NCBI GenBank assembly: GCA_027365485.1
Contig: DAHXNH010000361.1
Location: 1-40,505 of the forward strand
Direction of reading: 5' to 3'
Length of the DNA: 40,505 nucleotides
Source of the DNA: Clostridiales bacterium
GTDB lineage: Bacteria; Bacillota; Sulfobacillia; Sulfobacillales; Sulfobacillaceae
The translations under genes were made by a program, and so were the position numbers. Positions within the stretch are counted from its first letter, which is position 1. Each line of letters opens with the position of its first letter. The notes below the pieces were generated by a model, which was given only the letters and a program-made list of their open reading frames with translations, made no database searches and had not been told where the DNA came from. This document shows positions 34,120 through 40,505 of this stretch, in pieces.

Positions 34120-35646
34120 ATGCAACCGAGGCGGTCAGCCAAGGCCCCGTCAAAGTCTCGCAAACCCTTGTGTTTACGCCGTTTTTTAAGGGAGTGGACA
34201 TTTTTCGATCGATCTGTTAAAGTGAAGCTCTGTCAGCAAAATTACGGGTGGGGTGGAGCCACGGGCGCTCAGCGTCCGGACGAGCATCTCGCTCAGACGG
34301 AGGCGATTGTTCTTCCTGATCGATCTGGATACACTCAACTGGGCGGGGCCTTCCGGTCTCCGGACCGTCTCTCGACCCTGATTGATCCCCGTCATCAGCG
34401 AGGCATCCGTTTCCCCTTAGAGGAAATCCTGCTGTTGGCCCTAGCCGCTGTACTCGCTGGGAGGATCTCCGATGTCGCGATAAGCGACTGGATTCACGAC
34501 TTGAGTCCAGAACACCGCGAGCGCTTCGGGTGTCGACGCTGCAGACCGACCTTTACTGTCCCCAGTGAGGCGACCATCCGTCGGACCCTGCAAAGCCTAG
34601 ACGGCGATGCCGTGGACGCCGTCCTGCGTTGGATCCGAAGACAATCCGATAGCACGACGATCCTGATCGCCTACGAAGCCGGTCCCACCGGTTTCGGTCT
34701 CGCTCGTCTCTGTCAACGGGAAGGCATCGCCTGCGAGGTCATTGCCCCCGGGCTGGTTCCGGTCCGCCCGACGGATCGTGTCAAAACCGATCGCCGAGAC
34801 GCTCGCAAGTTGGTCGTCGATTTGCGTGCCGGCCAACTCACTCCGATTCATCTGCCCACGCCGATCGAGGAGGCCTTTCGCGATTTAGTCAGGACCCGAG
34901 AAGCGGTCGTTTACGACCGCCGTCGGGTACGCCAGCGGATGCAAAGCGCGTTGTTGCGGTGGGGCATTCGTCGGCCTGAGCGCTTCATCGCCTGGTCTCC
35001 CCGGTGGCGAACTTGGATACGCACCATTCATCCCGAGTCTGAATGGGCTCAGAGCGTGTGGGACGAGTTGCTCAGTCAACTCGAAGCACTCGATGCCCGG
35101 GTCACTCGCCTCGAGCGCTTAATCCAAACGGCCATGTCCACGCATCCTCACTCGTCCCTTTTGGTCGCTCTGCAAGCCCTGCGAGGGATTGATTGGATCA
35201 CCTCGGCGACTTTAGTCTCCGAGTTTGGCGGCTTCGCTCAATTTGCGCATCCGCGGGCGGTCATGAGTAGTGTCGGTCTGGTCCCGAGGGAGGCTTCCGG
35301 TGGTTCCAGTCGTCGCCAGGATCCCATTACGAAAACGGGCAATGCCCATGTGCGTCGGGTGTTAGTCGAAGCGGCCCATAGCTATCGCTATCCGCCCACG
35401 AAACAGGGGCGATCGGCCCAACGGGTGGGCAAAGCCCCCGTGGCCTGGCACCTGCCCCTACACACCATCGACTGGTGGGCTCAACAACGTTTACATGCCC
35501 GACTTCGGAGGCTGTCGGGAGCCCGAGGGAAAGCCCAGGCGGTGACCGCCGTGGCCCGGGAACTCTGCGGCTGTTGCTGGGAGATCGCCGTCTGGGTGCG
35601 AACCGAGACCCGCCGAGAGGAGGCGGTGCACGCTTCGACGTTGTAA
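34120..35646 (+). mobile_element. Chimeric transposase ORF: ISAs1-type N-domain fused to IS110 transposase
   Basis: A continuous 508-codon frame. Residues about 84-172 match the ISAs1 (H-repeat) transposase-associated N-terminal domain: L-I-D-P-R-H-Q-R-G-I-R-F-P-L, then L-A-L-A-A-V-L-A-G, and P-S-E-A-T-I-R-R-T-L-Q-S-L. From about residue 178 it is an IS110-family transposase: A-Y-E-A-G-P-T-G-F-G, D-R-V-K-T-D-R-R-D-A-R-K-L, and near the end L-R-G-I-D-W-I-T-S-A-T-L-V and I-T-K-T-G-N-A-H-V-R-R-V-L-V-E-A. IS110 proteins normally begin with a segment holding the first acidic residue of the DEDD set (G-I-D-V-type); that segment is absent. The ATG at 34120 is only the first in frame; the true start is unknown. 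Probably inactive. Confidence 0.85.
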
Positions 35647-36113
35647 AAATCTCCTCATCCGGCGTCTAGACGACTGGGTGGACGATGTAGACGGTGTGGT
35701 TCCGGCTCCAGGGAGAGTTCTCGTCTTTCCTATGCGTTAAAGATCTCCGGGTCTGAGCACGCGCCATCAGATTGAGATGGCTCCCTTCAGATCGCTAACT
35801 TGCAATTACGCTCTCGTGAGAGAGTCAGTCAAGCCCGCACACATGAGAATGATCCGCCGTCGCTATCGTGCCGTTTTGGGCACACTGTCTGCCTCGTCCA
35901 GCCAATCGCGTATCCCAGCTGGGGGGCCATCCAAGTATTGGGCATAGCCAGGGCCAGCCGCAAGGCTTCCCTAGCGGCGGCTCCGCCGGCCTACCCCCTG
36001 GCCCTGGCTATGCCCTTGAAAGGAATTGCCCCCCAAACTCGACAACTGGTCATCATATGAGGAATTAGCAGCCGTTGGTTAACCTGACAACATTGGAGAG
36101 CAAGCTACCTCGT
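35647..36113. other. Interval between the IS110 chimera and the permease gene
   Basis: Gene-free. It contains small palindromes (CGTCTAGACG at about 35664) and the large inverted repeat at 35940-36015. Part of it is presumably the IS110 right end; a clear boundary is not visible. The permease gene ends at 36114 and may use one arm of the repeat as its terminator. Confidence 0.4.
35940..36015. repeat. Perfect 18-bp inverted repeat with 40-base spacer
   Basis: GGGCATAGCCAGGGCCAG at 35940-35957 is repeated as its exact reverse complement at 35998-36015. The 40-base spacer contains its own CGGCGG-CT-CCGCCG hairpin. The whole unit can fold into one long stem with an internal stem-loop in either strand. 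It could be a small mobile element end, a terminator for the minus-strand permease gene or a transposon-derived structured element. Confidence 0.85.
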
Positions 36114-37958
36114 TCAGGAAGGCTCGGTACTGTCAGGCTGAGGCTCCTCCGCGAGATGCATTGGCACTGTGCCCAACACCACGTCTGTACGGCTGTGTAG
36201 GGCAGCCCCAACAGCCGCTCCAAGACGATTATGGAGCAAACTAGCAGGCAAATTGCCGGGAATAATTTCCGGAATTAATACTACGACGCGTTCATCAGCA
36301 CGCCGCTCCAGCGTGCCGATAAAGCGAAGAAGTGGGCGTACGACGGAATGGTATTGCGATTTTACTACGACTAATCGCACCGGTGGGGCCCATTTGTTCC
36401 ATGCGTCTTCAAAGCTTTTCGCACGCGCATCATCGTCTTCTCCTTCGAACAATACCACCACCGCAATCACGTGATCGCTCAACGAGAGCGCATGCGCCAA
36501 CGCCCGCCGGGTTAACGTTGATAGCACCGGAACAATGGGCACGACAACTAACGGCTTATGGAATGCAACCAGGGGGCTTGGAATCTCCCCTAAATGCAAA
36601 ATCTGCGCGACGCCGTCATAATAGCGATGGATTCTCCGGAAGAGAAATATCAAGACAGGAATGACCAAGATTACGATCCACGCGCCTTCGACAAATTTAG
36701 TGATAACAAACAACGTGGTCGCAATGCCCGTAAGCAGCGCACCTAGCAGATTTAATCCTGCCCGAGCCTTCCAAAATTTCGGCCGATTTTTTATCCAATG
36801 AATCACCATACCGGTCTGGGAAAGCGTAAATCCGGTAAACACCCCGATGGCAAACATCGGGATCAACGCCTGAGTATTACCATTGACCGCGATGAGCAGC
36901 ATGGCGGCTGCGATGGCGAGAACCCAGATACCTCTCTCAAATACGAGCCGGTCTCCCCGGGTTGCGAATCCCCTGGGTAGGTATCCGTCACGAGCCAGCA
37001 GGCTGGCCAACACCGGGAGTCCTCCAAATGAGGTATTAGCAGCCAATCCCAACACGACCATGATGTCGAGAGAGAGTACAAAGAATATCCAGCCGTGTCC
37101 GACGGACGCACTGATGATTTTACTTAAAAGCGTGACATGCCCACCTGGCAAAACCCCAAACTGAATGGTCAAAAGCGCGATACCAAGTAACATCGCGCCT
37201 AAAAAGGTACCTAGTAGCCATTCGGTCCGCCGGGCCCGCACCACCCGTGGTTCGCGAAACAGCGGAACCCCGTTAGCAATCGCTTCCACTCCCGTCAAAG
37301 CGGTCAATCCGGCCGCAAACGCCTTCGCCACAAAAAAGAGGCTTACAGGTGGGGACTGAGATGGAATCACCATCTTAGGGTGTATCGTGGGATGAATCAG
37401 CCCCCAGGCCAAAACGGCCAATAGGCCCACAACAAAGACCAGCGTGGGCAAAAGAAAGGCCCGCGCACTTTCTCCAACTCCACGAAGATTTAGTAGGGTG
37501 ACAATCGCGAGAACAAAGAGGCACAGCGGCAGGGTCAACGGCAAGAGACTAGGGAATGTAGAGGTTAGGGCCCCAATGCCGGCCGCAATCGAAATCGCGA
37601 CCGTCAAAATATAATCTACAATTAATGCTGCGCCGGCTAGTTGACTGCCAGCCACACCCAGATTTTCCCGGGATACAGCGTAGGCTCCACCCCCTTGAGG
37701 ATACACTTCAATCACTTGACTGTAGGACAACACTAAAATGGACAAGAGTCCAATAATCGCTAGCGAGACGGGTAGCAACAGGCGAATACCCGCCGCGCCG
37801 ACCCCCACCAAGACGATCGCGATGGCTTCAGGGCCATAGGCGACCGACGTTAATGCATCGAGCGAAAGAGCCGCCAACCCCTCGGATGTTCCGATTTCTT
37901 CCTTCGCCGCTTCCCCCGACTTCAGAGGACGCCCGACCAAAAATCTCCATATATCCAT
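36114..37958 (-). CDS. kimA: KimA/YdaO-like APC-family potassium permease
   Basis: A 614-residue membrane transporter, close to the length of Bacillus KimA (YdaO). The segment L-S-L-D-A-L-T-S-V-A-Y-G-P-E-A-I and the following 12 or so membrane helices fit the KimA branch of the APC superfamily. The soluble C-terminal part (about 440-600) resembles the cytosolic domain of KimA with P-L-V-V-V-P-I-V-P-V-L-S and a D-D-D-A-R-A motif. KimA imports K+ and is controlled by c-di-AMP in Bacillus. I found no recognisable c-di-AMP riboswitch upstream. Ordinary amino acid permease is the alternative. The ribosome-binding site is weak. It is flanked on both sides by insertion-sequence remnants. Confidence 0.8.
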   Translation of the reverse strand: MDIWRFLVGRPLKSGEAAKEEIGTSEGLAALSLDALTSVAYGPEAIAIVLVGVGAAGIRLLLPVSLAIIGLLSILVLSYSQVIEVYPQGGGAYAVSRENLGVAGSQLAGAALIVDYILTVAISIAAGIGALTSTFPSLLPLTLPLCLFVLAIVTLLNLRGVGESARAFLLPTLVFVVGLLAVLAWGLIHPTIHPKMVIPSQSPPVSLFFVAKAFAAGLTALTGVEAIANGVPLFREPRVVRARRTEWLLGTFLGAMLLGIALLTIQFGVLPGGHVTLLSKIISASVGHGWIFFVLSLDIMVVLGLAANTSFGGLPVLASLLARDGYLPRGFATRGDRLVFERGIWVLAIAAAMLLIAVNGNTQALIPMFAIGVFTGFTLSQTGMVIHWIKNRPKFWKARAGLNLLGALLTGIATTLFVITKFVEGAWIVILVIPVLIFLFRRIHRYYDGVAQILHLGEIPSPLVAFHKPLVVVPIVPVLSTLTRRALAHALSLSDHVIAVVVLFEGEDDDARAKSFEDAWNKWAPPVRLVVVKSQYHSVVRPLLRFIGTLERRADERVVVLIPEIIPGNLPASLLHNRLGAAVGAALHSRTDVVLGTVPMHLAEEPQPDSTEPS

Positions 37959-38955
37959 ATGTCATTGTCTCACATTTCGCACGCCTGGTTAGGGTTCCTG
38001 GGATAATTCGTCATCCTCGACGGAATCTGCCCTGAGCGACTCGAGAAGGGCACCAGCGAAGCCTTTTCTTCGCGCGGTGTTATGGCTAACTCCTTTTGTC
38101 CTTGGTTTGGCTAAGTCCGTGGTCATCAGTTCTAGCCTATTTCCGAGGATGTACCGGTGGCCTCGGAACTCCCCCAGGTGTCCTCACAGTATTCGCTGAT
38201 TAGCGTAGGCAGTGGGTTTTCTGGTGAGCTGTACAGCGAATACTGGTGGTACGTCAATCAGCGAATCCCAGCCCCTAGGGCTGATCTCGACTTTACGTCT
38301 GTCCCTGATCGGTTGTGTATCTGATGACACGAAAGTTAGCGGAAGTGATGACAAAACCAGTTAGCGCCAACACGCGGTTTTGGACTCGGTGAGTGTGCCA
38401 CCGCTGGTGGCACGATGAATGGTTCCAGTTTTTTCGCCGTTCCGGGGGGCCCGTGCCCATTCCGTGTTGTTGTATCCCAGGGACGAGGTTTAACGCCCAG
38501 GCCGAGAGTCCGATCGCTAGGAAAATCCCCACGCGACCCTGACGAAATGAAGCCCGCCACGTTTCGTAAACTCCTGAACAAGCCACGCACTGGACACGGG
38601 CTGAAGGAACTCCAGTAGAAACGGTCAACGAAATTGAGAGACGTTCTCGACCAAACCTATCGATAGAGGAGCCCACGACCATAGAGACCGCCTCAGCAGC
38701 GTGAACAGGCTCAATCGTTTGCGCCATCGCGATCGCGCAGCAAGCCCTTGAGGCGAATGGTCACGCGGTGTCAAGGCCGGCGAGCGGGCACCCTCCGAGC
38801 AGTTTGGCACCAGAACCTGTCCAAGCCATCGATGCCCCCAGGATCCCGACGAAACCCAGCGCCCGAGAGGCACGCTCTGCCTCGAGACGGGATTCAGTGC
38901 GCTCTGGCTCAGCCCTACCAGACACGACGTTTTCGAGGGGCAAGCCCCTCGCGAA
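37959..38955. other. 1-kb upstream region of the permease, gene-free
   Basis: No credible gene. On the minus strand the leader of the permease holds two neat hairpins: CACC-GC-GCGAAG pairing with CTTCGC-T-GGTG (38051-38079) and CCGAGG/CCTCGG (38141-38164). Further upstream lie the ATTCGCTG-type repeats (38187-38266). The part from 38300 to 38933 has only shadow frames. A 7-bp perfect hairpin (CGAGGGG/CCCCTCG, 38934-38951) follows the stop of the IS1634 relic. Confidence 0.4.
38187..38266. repeat. Inverted copies of a CAGTATTCGCTG motif upstream of the permease gene
   Basis: CAGTATTCGCTG at 38187-38198 recurs as its exact reverse complement at 38234-38245, and ATTCGCTGATT (38191-38201) recurs inverted at 38256-38266. 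Three copies of the core ATTCGCTG thus lie within 80 bases. They might be protein-binding sites for control of the permease, or the end of an insertion element. Confidence 0.6.
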
Positions 38956-39223
38956 TCATCCCGAGGGCACCTGGGTAAAACGCCGCGATTGCATGCCGAG
39001 TAACAGTAAGGCTTGCCGTTGGACCAGGCTGAGGTCACTACGCCGACGATGCAGGTGGCCCTGATCATCCCGCCCTTGAATGATCTGCACGGGTTGGATG
39101 ATTTCCTTGAGGCGTTTGGTCGTCGGAGCCGGTTGGAGTCTTTGGTTCGGATAGGGCAACGTAATGCCTAAGCGTTCTTGGTTGACCCTCATGACCGCTT
39201 GCATGCAACGCCAGAGTAGGAGC
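38956..39223 (-). pseudogene. IS1634-type transposase, C-terminal relic
   Basis: About 88 codons of a minus-strand frame ending at 38956 and running without a start codon up to the left end of the IS21 element. The order L-L-L-W-R-C-M-Q-A-V, then P-Y-P-N-Q-R-L-Q-P-A-P-T-T-K-R-L-K-E-I, then L-S-L-V-Q-R-Q-A-L-L-L-L-G-M resembles the C-terminal end of IS1634-family DDE transposases. The upstream nine-tenths is missing, apparently removed or displaced by the IS21 insertion at about 39224. Confidence 0.55.
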
Positions 39224-39353
39224 TGTCAACGACAGGTTTAAAATCCCTAATAAGGACAATTCAATTTCCCTGAAAACGGCAGGTGCAAGTCCCCACGAAC
39301 GCCAGGTGAAATTCCTCAAAAGCGACAAGTGAAATTCCCTATTTTCGACAGGA
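39224..39353 (+). repeat. IS21-family left end with six direct repeats
   Basis: The element seems to begin TGTCAACGACAGG at 39224. Six copies of a unit resembling CGACAGGTGAAATTCC follow at a regular 23-24 base period; the GACA or equivalent tetrads begin at 39231, 39255, 39278, 39301, 39324 and 39347. Repeated sites at the ends are known for the IS21 family and are bound by the IstA transposase. The array lies about 80 bases upstream of the istA start. Confidence 0.8.
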
Positions 39354-39435
39354 TTAGGCCGTGGTGAAAGGGAATGAAGCAAGGCGCCGTCGGCCGATCC
39401 GGGCGGTGACTTGCTGAGGATGAGGGGATGAACCC

Positions 39436-40505
39436 ATGGCGTATTATCTTTCGCGCGAGGAGGCGCAAGCCATTATGACCAATTTGGCAACAAGGAATCC
39501 ATTCAGGCCATTAGTGTGGCTACGGGGCGGGATCCGAAGACCATTCGGAAGGTCGTGACGGACCCGACCCCACAGAGCACTCGACCTCGACGGGCTCGGG
39601 GCAGCAAACTGGATCCCTATGAACCGTATCTGGCCGAGCGATTGGATCAGGGGTGTCATAACGCCCAAGTACAGTGGGAAGAACTGCACCAGCGAGGATT
39701 TACCGGCAGCTTGAGTTTAGTGAAGCAGTATGTGGCGCTGCTGCGTTCGCAGCGGGGAGTGGAACCGACGCCCCGCTTTGAAACGACGCCAGGCGAGCAG
39801 GCGCAGTGTGATTGGGCGAACTTTGGCACATTGGTGTATCCAGACGGGCCGCGGAAACTGTATATCTTCGCCTACACAATGGGCTATTCGCGTCGGATGT
39901 ATATCGAGTTCGTCCATGATCAGCGCTAAGACACGTTGTTCCAGTGTTTGGAGCACGCGTTTGCCTGGTTCGGATGTGTCCCTACCCAGATCTTGTCGCA
40001 CAACATGACGCCGATGGTAGTCAGCCATCCGTATGATGGTGAGGTGGTGTGGAACCCCCGGTTTAAAGCTTTTGCGGACTTTCATGGGTTTCGTCCCAAA
40101 GCCGCCAAGCCCTATCGCGCCCGGACCAAGGGAAAGGTCGAACGGACGGTGTCCTATGTCCGCCAAAACTTTTGACCTCGCGTGCCCGACGCCATCACCC
40201 TCGCGGGCCTGAACAGCCTGGTCGCGCGCTGGACCGAAGAGCGCGACCAACGGATTCATGGCACCACCTTTGCGAAGCCGGCCGACCGGTGGGCGGCAGA
40301 TTCTGCTGGGGCGACCCCCTATGGCCTCAGCCACCTCTGGGCCTTTGGAGAACCCTGGGATCGGAAAGTCACCACCGATGCCTTCGTGCACTGGGAGGGC
40401 CACCGCTTCGCCATGCCGTGGGAGGCGGCTGGTCACCATGTGGAAGTGCGGCGCACTCCCTCAGGGATCGAAATTCAATGGGACCATCGGGTGGTCGCCA
40501 CCTAC
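39436..40505 (+). pseudogene. istA: Decayed IS21-family transposase istA, runs off window edge
   Basis: Beginning at ATG 39436 (M-A-Y-Y-L-S-R-E-E-A-Q-A-I) the frame shifts near 39474, apparently by loss of one T, to continue as Y-D-Q-F-G-N-K-E-S-I-Q-A-I and the helix-turn-helix A-T-G-R-D-P-K-T-I-R-K. The DDE domain starts at Q-C-D-W-A-N-F-G. A TAA at 39927 and a TGA at 40173 interrupt the same frame; the second replaces the tryptophan usual after N-F. The second catalytic motif, usually D-N-M or D-N-L, reads S-H-N-M, so its aspartate is lost. The glutamate in G-K-V-E-R remains. The istB helper would lie beyond the window. Confidence 0.88.

Noticed and set aside
37959-38300. c-di-AMP (ydaO-type) riboswitch upstream of the permease
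   Set aside because: A GCTAACTCC string occurs, but on the plus strand, opposite to the gene; the minus-strand leader does not show the class consensus.
38293-39068. Two minus-strand frames of about 145 codons right of the permease
   Set aside because: They overlap each other and the IS1634 relic in another phase, and have no recognisable domain.
39224-39353. CRISPR-like array
   Set aside because: The 23-24 base period leaves no unique spacers of proper length, and the position at the start of an istA gene explains the repeats as a transposon end.

Overview
The window looks like chromosome of a Gram-positive bacterium of the Bacillota, possibly a Sulfobacillus-like thermoacidophile; the genus is a guess from gene style, not shown. 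The phylum rests on a PolC-type replicative polymerase, the nusA-ylxR-ylxQ-infB order, YlxY/MlpA/YmxH-type genes after pnp, and strong AGGAGG ribosome-binding sites with frequent GTG and TTG starts. Prolyl-tRNA synthetase is of the archaeal/eukaryotic-like class and EF-Ts is the short form.

From about 33.1 kb down to the left edge nearly every gene is on the minus strand, so transcription runs right to left. (1) 33071-30087: a YpmA/DUF4264-like protein, a Nudix hydrolase, a TPR lipoprotein and miaB, then an unrecognised membrane-anchored protein. (2) 29432-27815: a sigma-A-like promoter, a structured leader, rpsB and tsf, ending in a clear terminator. (3) 27786-14241: pyrH, frr, uppS, cdsA, an AI-2E-type membrane protein, dxr, rseP, ispG, proS, a family 2 glycosyltransferase and polC. 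This links mRNA and ribosome turnover, lipid and isoprenoid precursor synthesis, membrane proteolysis and replication. (4) 13432-13961: one plus-strand gene of the DUF2493/SLOG family with its own promoter and terminator, in the place where rimP usually lies. (5) 12976-6481: nusA, ylxR, ylxQ, infB, rbfA, truB, ribF, many of them overlapping. (6) 6415-148: a promoter, a 66-residue unknown gene, rpsO, pnp, then ylxY-, mlpA- and ymxH-like genes and a glycine-zipper protein. A TnpB-like transposon protein runs off the left edge.

The right-hand quarter is accessory. At 34120-35646 a plus-strand ORF joins the N-terminal domain of an ISAs1-type transposase in frame to an IS110 transposase that lacks its own first acidic catalytic segment. 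A perfect 18-bp inverted repeat lies downstream. A KimA/YdaO-like potassium permease follows on the minus strand, with a repeat-rich upstream region. The window ends with the C-terminal relic of an IS1634-type transposase, cut by an IS21-family element. That element starts with six direct repeats at a 23-24 bp period and carries a decayed istA (one frameshift, two nonsense codons, one altered catalytic motif).

The conserved genes are confidently identified. The most unusual items are the ISAs1-IS110 chimera, the SLOG gene in place of rimP, the roughly 410-nt ylxQ/infB overlap, and the ordered repeat array of the IS21 end. No tRNA, rRNA or CRISPR array was recognised.
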